A DNA stretch of 52,807 bases. Origin: Candidatus Angelobacter sp. (lineage in GTDB: Bacteria; Acidobacteriota; Terriglobia; Terriglobales; Acidobacteriaceae). The DNA is taken from contig JAOAPH010000022.1 of assembly GCA_025462835.1 (NCBI GenBank), positions 1 to 52,807 of the forward strand. Reading direction: 5' to 3'. Below are positions 35,081-45,295 of the stretch, in pieces. The stretch's first letter is position 1. Each line of letters begins with the position of its first letter. Under the pieces are notes generated by a model, which was given only the letters and a program-made list of their open reading frames with translations, searched no databases and was not told the DNA's origin. A program made the translations under genes and the position numbers.

Positions 35081-35440
35081 TTACTCAGCGCTTGGCGCGC
35101 CGGCATCGTCTTGTTCATCTTCGACGATCTCCAGCGTGCAGCGCGTGTTCAACTTCGAGGCCGCCGCATCCAGCAGCGTCCGCAATGACCGCACCGTGCG
35201 GCCCTGCTTCCCGATGACCTTGCCCACGTCCTTCTGCGCGACGCGCAGGTTCAGGACCGTGCCACCCGACTGCTTCACTTCCTCAACGCTCACCTGCTCC
35301 GGATGCTCCACCAGGAACTTCACTACCTCAACCAGCAGCTGCTGAAGATTCACAGCAGAGGCGGTCTCCGTCGCGCGCACTTCCGCGGCGACAGCATTGG
35401 AACCAGCTTCGGCATCATTGTGAGCAGCGTGATCGGTCAT
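35081..35440 (-). CDS. khpA: KH-domain RNA-binding protein KhpA
   Basis: A 119-residue protein. The KH domain contains the GKQG (GxxG) loop in DVGKVIGKQGRTVRSLRTLL. KhpA is usually about 80 residues; here there is an N-terminal polar/Ala-rich extension of about 30 residues and an acidic C-terminus. Between rpsP and rimM as in Firmicutes and other phyla, where KhpA with KhpB binds mRNA and small RNAs. Confidence 0.9.
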   Translation of the reverse strand: MTDHAAHNDAEAGSNAVAAEVRATETASAVNLQQLLVEVVKFLVEHPEQVSVEEVKQSGGTVLNLRVAQKDVGKVIGKQGRTVRSLRTLLDAAASKLNTRCTLEIVEDEQDDAGAPSAE

Positions 35441-35482
35441 GAGTTCGGGTGTCCTATCCTTACAGATGAAGGATGGGATAAC

Positions 35483-35743
35483 TTATGCAGCAGTCACCGG
35501 CGCTGCCGCAGCAGGAGCCTTTTTCAAAAGGACATCCAAACGGTCAGACAACTGCGCGCCCTTTGATACCCAGTAATCAATGCGGTCGCGCTTCAGATCG
35601 ACGCTGGCCGGATTGGTCCGTGGGTTGTAAGTGCCCACCACTTCAAGGGCGCGGCCATTGCGCGCGCGTTCCTTGTCGATCACCACTACACGATAATACG
35701 GCTGCTTACGCGCACCAACGCGCGCTAAACGAATCATCAACAC
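35483..35743 (-). CDS. rpsP: 30S ribosomal protein S16
   Basis: An 86-residue ribosomal protein with MIRLARVGARKQPYYRVVVI and the conserved YNPRTNPASVDLKRDRIDYW. First gene of the rpsP-khpA-rimM-trmD-rplS-rnhB transcription unit. The expected upstream neighbour ffh is here 4.8 kb away. Confidence 0.98.
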   Translation of the reverse strand: MLMIRLARVGARKQPYYRVVVIDKERARNGRALEVVGTYNPRTNPASVDLKRDRIDYWVSKGAQLSDRLDVLLKKAPAAAAPVTAA

Positions 35744-35927
35744 TGTAAGTACTTTCCTTTTCTGTTAGTTCCGGCTATATCGGATGCGGTGCCGTGAATC
35801 ACTCAGCGGCGCGCAGATAGACACCCATACACTTGAGACAAGCAGAGAGGTGCAAACCAATATTATGCAGGATGTTAGGGGAGATTGGCAATGGGCGACT
35901 CGACCCAATATGTAAAATATAGGCAGA

Positions 35928-36199
35928 ATGCACTGGGAAACGATCGTCGTCTCTTTGTCTCTGTTAGGTGCAGCATTGTTTGCCTTTCGAGCGATGTCTG
36001 TAGCGAGCCACAGGATGCGGGTGGTCCTTCCCGCTCTGGTCTGACACTCCTGGGCATTTACGAGATCTGGATGATTCATTGGGAGAAGACGGTCTCCGCA
36101 GCCATTCGACTCGACATGTTCTTGGAAATCCCACTAATGTTTGTCCTGATACTTTGGGGAGTGTTAGGGATTATCTTTTCAGGGCGACGGAGAACATAG
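35928..36199 (+). pseudogene. Small membrane protein split by a -1 frameshift
   Basis: The gene begins at ATG 35928 and reads 38 codons to a TGA at 36042. It continues without interruption in the next frame: LTLLGIYEIWMIHWEKTVSAA and a final hydrophobic helix ending FSGRRRT. Joining frames at about 36041 yields about 90 residues with two or three transmembrane helices. A single inserted C near 36041 would repair it. It could be a true mutation, an assembly error or programmed -1 slippage (no obvious slippery heptamer). The gene has no recognised family. Weak upstream site (AGGCAG). Confidence 0.6.
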
Positions 36200-36270
36200 A
36201 ATCGCCGGTACCCCACTTTGAGCGAGAAGAAAAGGGAACCAAGGGTGGGACATCCGTCACTGGCCTTAAT

Positions 36271-36522
36271 CTAGCTATCAGCTCTTGATACGAATTCCAG
36301 ATCTTCTGTATCCAGCAATGATTCTGCGTCAAGAAAGACTAGACCAAAATGCTTTGGCTCCTTGATCATCGCACCACCACCGCCAAATTCGTGCATATAC
36401 CAATCCATTGCGGCATCCCCAATTATTTTGTCCACGACGAACTCGATTTCACCCGGTTCGTAATGAAACAGGACGCGATCCCCCTTCCGTATTTCTTCGC
36501 CGGATAAATACTTTAGGACCAT
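36271..36522 (-). CDS. Conserved hypothetical protein
   Basis: An 83-residue acidic protein (LSGEEIRKGDRVLFHYEPGE at the start; FGGGGAMIKEPKHFGLVF in the middle). The SGEExxxGDRV and EPKxFGxVFL pattern resembles small proteins I associate with multicopy Acidobacterial/immunity-like families, but I cannot assign a function. AGGAAG is about 10 nt upstream of the start. Confidence 0.65.
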   Translation of the reverse strand: MVLKYLSGEEIRKGDRVLFHYEPGEIEFVVDKIIGDAAMDWYMHEFGGGGAMIKEPKHFGLVFLDAESLLDTEDLEFVSRADS

Positions 36523-36576
36523 TTGCTGTGCGCTTCCTGCGAGCGGGCTGGGATTAGACCTCCAAAGGTCTCTCCC

Positions 36577-36954
36577 TCATTCTGATATTGCCCAAACAAG
36601 CCAAAGCAATAGCATTCCTATCGACAAAGCTGGAGCGTACCACCGAAGAACACTTTTTCTCCAAATGCCAGCGGCTGCAAACAGAAGAGCCGCGATAGAA
36701 ATTAAGAATCCCCAGCGGTAGATACTGAGCAGTAATGGATCATGGAAGGGGAACCCGCCTCTCACCTGCGCATAAACGATGGAACCTACTGCAAATAACG
36801 CCGAGGAAGTACCGAGTAAAAAGCCCAAGAGTGAGAGACGAGAATAAACTTCTGTTTCCCGCGGAGATCGTGCCCATTGCCTCCATCCACCGAGTAACGT
36901 CGCAGGTACTCCTATATAAGTAGCTATTCCGATGAGAGGGAACAGGATTTCCAT
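36577..36954 (-). CDS. Small membrane protein, unknown function
   Basis: A 125-residue protein with four hydrophobic segments. I start at ATG 36954, where AAGGGG is correctly spaced; a frame to 37020 would overlap the peroxiredoxin. The helices are separated by a basic loop (GGWRQWARSPRETEVY) typical of small integral membrane proteins. No family is recognised. Confidence 0.65.
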   Translation of the reverse strand: MEILFPLIGIATYIGVPATLLGGWRQWARSPRETEVYSRLSLLGFLLGTSSALFAVGSIVYAQVRGGFPFHDPLLLSIYRWGFLISIAALLFAAAGIWRKSVLRWYAPALSIGMLLLWLVWAISE

Positions 36955-37016
36955 AATCAATGCCCCTTGCATACCGCTCAGAAGATTTCTTGAATTCAGC
37001 GCCAGCGGCGCGACAC

Positions 37017-37703
37017 TCAAACCAAAGCTTCCAAAACCTCTTCGACTTCCGGCCTCTCCATGTAATCCGCAAACGCCTTCGCGTAAACCACCGTCCCATC
37101 GCCATCAATCACGTATGTCGCCGGCAACGGCAACTCCCAACTCTCATCGCCGTTGGTTTTGGGAAGATTGATGAACACGCTCCGAAAAAGCTGCTCTTGA
37201 TACTCGGGAACCCGATAAACCAATCCAAACTGCCGCGCGAGTTTGTTTCCTTCATCGCTCAGGACAGGGAAGCGCAGCTTGTGCTGGTCTGTAGTGAATG
37301 CGGAGTGCCTGACTATCTGCGGCGATATCGCCACCAACGTCGCCCCCGCTTCTTCAATCTCGCGCAGCAGATCGCGATACGTCTCCAACTCCGTCACGCA
37401 GAACGGACACCATCGCCCGCGATAAAAATCAATCACCAGCGGTCCCTCCGCCAGCAAATCAGCCGACGAGACCATCTTTCCATTCTGGTCCGGCAGGTCA
37501 AACTCCGGCGCCTTCGACCCAACCGGCAGGATGCGATCAGCAATCCCTGAAGCCTTCAACTCCGCCGTCGCCCGCTCATTAACGGCCTGGTTCTCCGGAC
37601 GCACATACTGCGCGATGCCCGCCTTGATCTCCGTCAACCGCTGATACAGAGAGACTCCGGGCCGCACGCCATCCTGCTCCGTCGATATGCCACGCCATTT
37701 CAT
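37017..37703 (-). CDS. AhpC/TSA-family peroxiredoxin
   Basis: A 228-residue thioredoxin-fold protein. The active-site region is RGRWCPFCVTELETY, giving a CxxC-like WCPFC rather than the peroxiredoxin PxxxTxxC. It belongs to the peroxiredoxin-like family with an N-terminal helical region of about 60 residues. The ATG overlaps the stop of the M48 fusion gene (ATGA), so both are co-translated. Thiol-dependent peroxide reduction or disulfide chemistry is likely. Confidence 0.85.
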   Translation of the reverse strand: MKWRGISTEQDGVRPGVSLYQRLTEIKAGIAQYVRPENQAVNERATAELKASGIADRILPVGSKAPEFDLPDQNGKMVSSADLLAEGPLVIDFYRGRWCPFCVTELETYRDLLREIEEAGATLVAISPQIVRHSAFTTDQHKLRFPVLSDEGNKLARQFGLVYRVPEYQEQLFRSVFINLPKTNGDESWELPLPATYVIDGDGTVVYAKAFADYMERPEVEEVLEALV

Positions 37704-40525
37704 TGAACCGTCTTTCCTGCCTCTGCCACCGCCCCACTCGATTGCAGCATCTTCGGCACATCAAGAAGATAAACCGTCTGATCTTGCGTGATGAAGAGCA
37801 TCCGTTTTCCATCAGGACTGAATTTCGCGATCGAGAATGCCGAGGGCGCCGAGACTTCAGATCGCTTTTGCAGTCCGGCTAGATCGTAGATGACAAATTT
37901 TCCTTGCTCTGTGTCCACTCCGATCAGTCCCGCACTGGCTGATAAAATCGCGCTCTCGCCCGAGAGCCGGCCCTTGAGTTCTCCCGTGCTCAACGAATAC
38001 ACCATGATCCGATGTTTATTGTCGCCGACGGCGACCCAATCCCCGGCAGCCTTTATGTGCTGCAACTCAAAAGAACTCTTGCCCGTATCCACAATCACCT
38101 TGCCCTTCGCTGCGCCAGTGGCCGCGTCCACAACTTCCAACAGGGCATTGGATTTGAAGTCTTTCATCGTCGCCAATTGTTTGGCTAGTTGTGGGTCGCT
38201 TTTGGCTTCTTCCTGGGCAAACTTTTCTGACAGCCAGAACCCGAATACCATCGTGCCTGCATCCGGATATACCGAGATGCCGGGAACCACCTTAGGAAAA
38301 ACGCGCGACCACAGCAGCTTATTGCTCTCAACATCATTGACCTCGAGGGTCACGTTGTCATGGTAGTTGTCTTTCTTTCCATTTGGCTTTTTCGACACGA
38401 CGTACTGTCCATATTGGGTGACTAACTTTCCTTCCTCGATATCTCGCGAAGTTTTGGCGTTGCCAGTTGCTACGTCGAGTTCAGCTATACTGCGCTTTTT
38501 CTTGTCGAGCTCCGGGAAGTCAAGGAATGCGGTCCCATTCGGGGAAGCGTACGCTCCGCGAAAGCCGCGGATATGGAAGACCCTGCGGTTCTGCTCCAAG
38601 TCCCACAAGGCGCCACGATTCTTTTCTGAGACCGCGACATACCTGAAATCAGTCGAAGTAGTGAATGCAGTGATCCGTCCGAATGAGCTCCTCGGCAACG
38701 TGGCAAGGGCCACACGCTTTGAGCTTGCCATGTCATAGATTGCCAACTCTCCTGCTGTCGTCTCCACGATGAAGTTGTCGTCATACACATCCATAGCCGA
38801 TCGCTTGTTGGCCTGAAGCAGCTTACTCTGGGCAACATCATAGATCGCCACCGGATAATCTTTTATGGGTCTGATAAGCAGATAATTCCCGTGCGTGGCC
38901 GCTTGCAACGCATTCCGCGACAAGCTCATCGTGGAAAGAGTCTCTCCGCCAGGGAAGCGCACCACTCTGGAGTTCCCGGAATTAGGGCCTAGTCCGGCCA
39001 GTTTATCCGTCGCCATGAAGGTGAAGGATGTTCCTAGCAGATCACGGACCGCTCCCGGCAGCGAGACTTTCGACTTGCTCGAAAGGTCAAAAGCCACCGA
39101 GGTATGCGAGCGCGATGCGATGAAGTAATGATCGTCCGGCGAAAACCTCATTTCGATGAGGCGAATCTCGGAAGCCTCTTCCGCTTGCGCCATTATCCGA
39201 AGAATGATTAAGTTCAGAATTTCACCGTATGTGCTCGGTACGTAAAAATCCTTCTGCGTGTATAACGCCTCGCCTGTCTCGACATTCACCACCGTGAGCA
39301 CGCCATCTTCGTCATAGCATCCCAGATACGCGCCCGTGCTGGAAAGCTCACTTTGCAGGCAGTTCTTGAAACGGACTATCTCGTTGACTTTCGTCCTGGC
39401 TCTTTTTTCAATGTCCCACCGCTCCACACGCAGTTTGCTTGAATGAAAGATGACCTGTTTGGAGTCCGGCGTGAAATGCGCGGCATGGCCCTCCTTAGCT
39501 TCAAATCCAAAGATAAAAATAAAAGGATCGCGCTTGAAGACGTAAACGTTTCCATCGTCCTGTGCCAGTACGTACTTCCCGTCGGGACTGAATGACAACT
39601 GAAAGACGTCACTGCGCAACGGTGGGTTCAGCACCTTCTGGCTGATAAGCCCGGGAAGAACTTCCTTCCGGGCAGAATTTGAGTTTTGCAGCACCTCCTT
39701 CTTCCATGTGGCGAAATCGTCGGCGACAGCCGTCTCGCCGAGGCAAGTGCTGGGAAGCGATGATGCGTATCTCAGGATCTCCCGCAGGCGTTTCGATTCC
39801 GGCTTAGTGGCGCCGAAAAAATCAGAAGCCCAGTTGCCCGTCTTACCGTGGGTCTCCGCGATCCTGTCCCAGAACTCCGGATACGACTGCCCCCGATAAC
39901 CCGCGCGCATACTTCCGTACACGCCTATCTGGTCCGCCACCCCTTCATGCTGGCTCTCTTCATGTGATCCGCGGCCTGAGTTTGACAGCCTTGCCTGGCT
40001 GTCCAGCAGTTTGTTGTACGCATTGATCACATCCTGTTTGCTGTTTAATTGATTGATGCCCAGCTGGCGGAAGACCCGGCTCATTTCAATGGCCGATTGA
40101 TGCGTGATGATGTGCCCGATCTCATGCGCCAGCACTCCGGCGAGCTCGTCTTCATTATTGGCGGCGATCACCAGCTTCCGGGAGACATAAATGTGTCCCC
40201 CGGGCAGGGCGAATGCATTGACGTAATTGGCATCGATCAAAACGAAATGGAACTGGATCTTTGTGGGCGGCATCTGCTTGAGAATGCGTTCACCTATCTC
40301 TTGCAGGTGGTCATTCAACCTGCCCCGCACCAGGGGTAGATCGTGTTCCATACCCACTGCGACAAGGTTGCCAAGCTCCATTTCCAACTCATCAGTGAAA
40401 AGATTCACCTCGTTGGTGGCAGCCAACGCCGGAGGCGCAGGGCAGGTGGTTTGCCCGAAAAGAAAAGGCGTGCCCAAGAGACACGCCAGAAAACCCATAG
40501 AAAGAATTTTTGCAAAGCGGCCCAT
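37700..40525 (-). CDS. Secreted M48 metalloprotease fused to a WD40-like beta-propeller
   Basis: A 941-residue fusion. It has a signal peptide (about 1-25), then a Zn-peptidase of the M48/Oma1-like type with HEIGHI at about residue 136 and the downstream ligand HEGVADQ. From about 300 to 925 there are many repeats of WD40/TolB-like sequence (e.g. LSFSPDGKYVLAQDDG, RFSPDDHYFIASRSHT, AKFSPDGKRMLFITQDQ) that build one or two propellers. M48 proteases with TPR are common; this propeller fusion is rarer. Periplasmic protein quality control is a reasonable inference. Overlaps the peroxiredoxin start by 4 nt. Confidence 0.85.
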   Translation of the reverse strand: MGRFAKILSMGFLACLLGTPFLFGQTTCPAPPALAATNEVNLFTDELEMELGNLVAVGMEHDLPLVRGRLNDHLQEIGERILKQMPPTKIQFHFVLIDANYVNAFALPGGHIYVSRKLVIAANNEDELAGVLAHEIGHIITHQSAIEMSRVFRQLGINQLNSKQDVINAYNKLLDSQARLSNSGRGSHEESQHEGVADQIGVYGSMRAGYRGQSYPEFWDRIAETHGKTGNWASDFFGATKPESKRLREILRYASSLPSTCLGETAVADDFATWKKEVLQNSNSARKEVLPGLISQKVLNPPLRSDVFQLSFSPDGKYVLAQDDGNVYVFKRDPFIFIFGFEAKEGHAAHFTPDSKQVIFHSSKLRVERWDIEKRARTKVNEIVRFKNCLQSELSSTGAYLGCYDEDGVLTVVNVETGEALYTQKDFYVPSTYGEILNLIILRIMAQAEEASEIRLIEMRFSPDDHYFIASRSHTSVAFDLSSKSKVSLPGAVRDLLGTSFTFMATDKLAGLGPNSGNSRVVRFPGGETLSTMSLSRNALQAATHGNYLLIRPIKDYPVAIYDVAQSKLLQANKRSAMDVYDDNFIVETTAGELAIYDMASSKRVALATLPRSSFGRITAFTTSTDFRYVAVSEKNRGALWDLEQNRRVFHIRGFRGAYASPNGTAFLDFPELDKKKRSIAELDVATGNAKTSRDIEEGKLVTQYGQYVVSKKPNGKKDNYHDNVTLEVNDVESNKLLWSRVFPKVVPGISVYPDAGTMVFGFWLSEKFAQEEAKSDPQLAKQLATMKDFKSNALLEVVDAATGAAKGKVIVDTGKSSFELQHIKAAGDWVAVGDNKHRIMVYSLSTGELKGRLSGESAILSASAGLIGVDTEQGKFVIYDLAGLQKRSEVSAPSAFSIAKFSPDGKRMLFITQDQTVYLLDVPKMLQSSGAVAEAGKTVQ

Positions 40526-40580
40526 GGATGGTCCTTTCGCTTTTGGGAGTCGGCCCGCACCAAATCCATCGCCGCTTATA

Positions 40581-41948
40581 TCACATCCCTGGCATTTTCA
40601 TTCCCATCAATTTCCGTGCCATGAAGCCGCTACCCTTGCCCATTTGTTTGAACATTTTTTTCATCTGCGCATACTGCCGTAGCAGCTGATTCACTTCCTG
40701 CACGCTTGTCCCTGACCCACGCGCGATACGCTTTCTCCGGCTGCCATTGATGGCCTCGTGATGGTCGCGCTCGTATGGCGTCATCGAGTTGATGATCGCT
40801 TCTACGCGTCCCAATTCTTTGTCGTCGACTTTATCGGCGGCAGCCTGCATGCCCGCGAACGGACCTACTTTCGGCAACATGCCGACAATGCTTTGCAACG
40901 ATCCCAGCTTTTTCACCTGCCGCAACTGATCACGAAAGTCTCCGAGCGAAAAGCCGTCGCCAGTCAGCGCTTTCTTTGCGAAGTCTTCCGACTGCTTCTT
41001 GTCCAACGACTCCTCGGCCTTCTCTATCAGCGACATCATGTCGCCCATGCCCATGATGCGCGAGACGATGCGGTCGGGATGAAACGGCTCCAATGCGTCG
41101 TACTTTTCGCCTACGCCGATGAACTTGATCGGCTGCCCGGTAACGTTGCGGATCGAGAGCGCCGCGCCGCCGCGTGCATCGCCGTCCATCTTTGAGAGCA
41201 CCACGCCGGTCAGCGTCAGCTTCTTGTGGAACTCGTCCGCGGACTTCACCGCGTCCTGTCCTGTCATCGCATCGGCGACGAACAGGATCTCCTGCGGGTT
41301 AAGCAACTTTTTAAGGACTTGCATCTCGTCCATAAGCTGATCGTCGATGTGCAGACGTCCGGCCGTATCGACGATCAGTACGTCGCAACCGCTGTTCACT
41401 GCCTCGCGTCGCGCTTCTTTCGCAAGACGCTCGACAAGCGCAGTGGCCGCATCGCCCTCGACTTTGCCTTCGTAGATGTTGGCCTTGATGGCATCGGCGA
41501 CGATTTTCAACTGCTGCCGCGCCGCCGGACGATAGACGTCCACCGAAACCAGCATCGGGCGGTGTCCACCCTTCTTCAGCCATGCCGCCAGCTTTCCTGA
41601 CGTGGTCGTTTTACCGGATCCTTGTAATCCAGCCATCAACACAACCGTCGGCGGCTGCGACGCAAATTTGAGCTTGGCCGTATCCTTGCCGAGGATGGCG
41701 ACCATCTCGTCGCGCATGATCTTGACCACTTGCTCCGTGGGCGAGAGCGCGGTCATTACTTCCTGGCCCAACGCCTTCTCGCGGATGTGCTCGATCAGTT
41801 CCTTGACCACTTTGAAGTTGACGTCGGCTTCCAGCAGCGCCATGCGGATTTCTTTCAGCGCCTCGCCGATGTTCTCTTCGTTGATGATCCCTTGTCCGCG
41901 CAGGTTCTTGAACGCGCGTTGCAGCTTATCTGAAAGATTCTCAAACAT
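40581..41948 (-). CDS. ffh: Signal recognition particle protein Ffh
   Basis: A 455-residue SRP GTPase. The G domain carries GLQGSGKTT, DTAGRLHIDD, and LSKMDGDARGGAALS. The M domain ends in a methionine-rich tail (MKKMFKQMGKGSGFMARKLM), which binds signal sequences with 4.5S RNA. Full length. It is normally adjacent to rpsP; here a 4.8-kb accessory block separates them. Confidence 0.97.
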   Translation of the reverse strand: MFENLSDKLQRAFKNLRGQGIINEENIGEALKEIRMALLEADVNFKVVKELIEHIREKALGQEVMTALSPTEQVVKIMRDEMVAILGKDTAKLKFASQPPTVVLMAGLQGSGKTTTSGKLAAWLKKGGHRPMLVSVDVYRPAARQQLKIVADAIKANIYEGKVEGDAATALVERLAKEARREAVNSGCDVLIVDTAGRLHIDDQLMDEMQVLKKLLNPQEILFVADAMTGQDAVKSADEFHKKLTLTGVVLSKMDGDARGGAALSIRNVTGQPIKFIGVGEKYDALEPFHPDRIVSRIMGMGDMMSLIEKAEESLDKKQSEDFAKKALTGDGFSLGDFRDQLRQVKKLGSLQSIVGMLPKVGPFAGMQAAADKVDDKELGRVEAIINSMTPYERDHHEAINGSRRKRIARGSGTSVQEVNQLLRQYAQMKKMFKQMGKGSGFMARKLMGMKMPGM

Positions 41949-41999
41949 AATGATTATTCCAAGTAGTCGTTCCGAATTGCTTATTTTAACAGGGGTTTT

Positions 42000-42023
42000 C
42001 TCTGTGCCTCTGTGTCTCTGTGG
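42000..42023 (+). repeat. Octamer array (CTCTGTGN) next to the deacetylase stop
   Basis: Three 8-nt units (CTCTGTGC, CTCTGTGT, CTCTGTGG) in the 90-nt gap between the ffh start and the histone-deacetylase-like stop at 42039, 15 nt from the stop. Confidence 0.6.
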
Positions 42024-42038
42024 TGAAAGAGGCCAGCA

Positions 42039-43010
42039 TTACCTGAAGATCTCCTTCGCTGCCCCCACGGTATTGCAGTGGATCGTCACCGTGTCTTCCA
42101 CTCGGCGGGCATATCCTCCCGCGTAAGTCACCATCACGGGAATCCCGCGCGCTTTTGCAACTTTGAAAAGCAGTTCATCGCGCTTTCTTAATCCTTCAAT
42201 CGTCAGAGCCAAGCCTCCCAACTGATCTTCACGGTATGGATCCGCGCCGGCAATGTAGCAGATCAAGTCGGGAGAGAACTGTCGCAGGCCGGAGCTGAGT
42301 GCGTTGTCCAGCCATTGCAGATATTGGTCATCGGTGGTGCCGTCGGGGAGGTTAACGTCTATAGACGATGGCGGCTTTATCGCCGGATAGTTGTTGGCCT
42401 GATGCAATGAGATGGTGAAAACGGAGTCATTCGCTTCAGACGACACCTTGGCGGTTCCGGGTAGCGCTGATGGTAAGCGATTCAGCGAAGCTTTCGACGG
42501 GGGAAAGATCGCCGCCGTGCCGTTTCCGTGATGGACATCGCAGTCCACAGTCATCGCGCGCTGGATTTTCTTGTCCTTCTGCATCCGACGGATCGCGACC
42601 GCCACATCATGCACCATGCAGAAGCCCTCTCCATGGTCAGGATAGGCATGGTGAAATCCCCCGCCGATATTGAATGCCACGCCATCACGCAACGCTGATT
42701 CAGCCGCCAGGATCGAACCTCCCGCCGCCAGCCAGAACGCATCCACCAGCTGCTTTGAATAGGGAATCTCCATCAGCATCTCTTCCGCCGCACTCAGCGT
42801 CCCGGTCCGCAGTTTGCGAACGTATTCGGCTGTATGCGCCAGACGGATATCGTCGTCTGTTGCAGGCTTCGGTTCGGCGAAGTCGCTTGGCTCAGCCACG
42901 CCGGTTGTGAGCAGGCGATCGTGGATGAGCTTGTATTTTTCCGCTGGAAAGACATGCGCGCCGATTGGGAGGAAGTAATCGTCGCTATAAACAAGCTTGA
43001 ACGGCAGCAT
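42039..43010 (-). CDS. Histone deacetylase-family (AcuC-like) amidohydrolase
   Basis: A zinc amidohydrolase of about 323 residues. The start codon at 43010 is preferred over 43019 because the ribosome binding site (GGAG) is well spaced. Catalytic and ligand motifs are GGGFHHA, VDCDVHHGNGTA (Asp and His ligands), GADPYREDQLGG (Asp ligand) and the catalytic-tyrosine region TYAGGYARR. Compared with AcuC/HDAC proteins there are about 20-26 extra residues (PPSKASLN...SSEAND) between HHGNGTAAIF and VFTISLH. Likely substrates are acetylated small molecules or proteins such as acetyl-CoA synthetase. Confidence 0.9.
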   Translation of the reverse strand: MLPFKLVYSDDYFLPIGAHVFPAEKYKLIHDRLLTTGVAEPSDFAEPKPATDDDIRLAHTAEYVRKLRTGTLSAAEEMLMEIPYSKQLVDAFWLAAGGSILAAESALRDGVAFNIGGGFHHAYPDHGEGFCMVHDVAVAIRRMQKDKKIQRAMTVDCDVHHGNGTAAIFPPSKASLNRLPSALPGTAKVSSEANDSVFTISLHQANNYPAIKPPSSIDVNLPDGTTDDQYLQWLDNALSSGLRQFSPDLICYIAGADPYREDQLGGLALTIEGLRKRDELLFKVAKARGIPVMVTYAGGYARRVEDTVTIHCNTVGAAKEIFR

Positions 43011-43074
43011 GGAAATCATTCTCCGTCACATAGAGTCGCAACTACCATCCGCAGTTGCTGAGCGCACTGACTCG

Positions 43075-43102
43075 CGAAACTCGAAACGCGAAACTCGAAA
43101 CT
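43075..43102. repeat. Heptamer array (CGAAACN), four units
   Basis: CGAAACT, CGAAACG, CGAAACT, CGAAACT in perfect 7-nt phase, in the gap between the deacetylase-like gene and the next plus-strand gene. Same GAAAC core as the arrays at 43648-43675 and 45113-45140. Confidence 0.7.
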
Positions 43103-43181
43103 GCTACTCCGTCCAGCAGTTTCCGATTCATAACCAGCAGCATCTTAATGCAGTGGCGATGCGGTCCCGCTGGAGGGCAGC

Positions 43182-43556
43182 ATGAGACTACTGGACAGGA
43201 TTAAAAGCGTAGAGCAAAAAGCACATACAGGATGGAATGACATTGAAGCGCGCATCCGTCACCGCTGGAGAGTCTACCCGAATCGTAAGAACGCGGCTCC
43301 GACTGCTCAGATCGATGACTTCACCTCCGCGGTGGACGTCTCCGACGAAGAATTGCGGCCAGTAAATCCGGGTGACCTTCTCGAGATGATGGCGCGCGCA
43401 GAGTTATCGCCCCAATCAAAATCCACTTCCAATCTTCCAGAGAAGAGCCCCGCGCATGACGACGAGCGCAAGCCGATTGTTTCTATCAACGGCAAAGATG
43501 TGGACGAAAAGGAACTGGAAAAAGGCGAAAAGAAGAAAGATGCGAGCGCTGCTTAA
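43182..43556 (+). CDS. Small charged protein, unknown function
   Basis: A 124-residue polar protein starting at ATG 43182 with GGAGGG about 5 nt before. The first 40 residues are basic and helical (RIKSVEQKAHTGWNDIEARI), the rest acidic with a Lys/Glu-rich C-terminus. No membrane helix or signal peptide. It looks like a cytoplasmic FHA-less regulatory fragment or a nucleoid-type protein; no family recognised. Confidence 0.6.
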   Translation: MRLLDRIKSVEQKAHTGWNDIEARIRHRWRVYPNRKNAAPTAQIDDFTSAVDVSDEELRPVNPGDLLEMMARAELSPQSKSTSNLPEKSPAHDDERKPIVSINGKDVDEKELEKGEKKKDASAA

Positions 43557-43565
43557 CGGCCTTTT

Positions 43566-43611
43566 GTAGCGCCGGCATCCTGCCGGCTGTCGTGTGGGCG
43601 TCCCGCCCACG
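43566..43611. repeat. REP-like double-hairpin repeat, copy 1 (after purA)
   Basis: A 46-nt sequence that folds into two 7-bp hairpins (43571-43577/43581-43587 and 43594-43600/43604-43610). It is 44/46 identical to 45061-45106, in the same orientation. It lies between the small charged gene and purA. Confidence 0.8.
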
Positions 43612-43647
43612 CAATGACGAAGCACACCAGGCAACAACACTGCGTTT

Positions 43648-45140
<1,493 letters not shown>

Positions 45141-45295
45141 CCTCTCACACACTCCGCCCCCTACTTAGCACTCATTGAGATTTTAAGGGTTTAGTCGAAC
45201 GAGCGGTGTGACTTTCAATGATAACTGACGAAGGATTAGGGAGCAATATCTTAGGCATGTGAGCAGTCGCACAGTTTGAACCAACAGTCCACGCT

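Noticed and set aside
33214-35743. The rpsP-rplS ribosomal/tRNA operon as a novel cluster
   Set aside because: It is the standard bacterial order; only its spacers are unusual.
35765-36079. Minus-strand ORF opposite the frameshifted membrane gene
   Set aside because: Composition of a shadow frame. The plus-strand frames encode coherent membrane helices instead.
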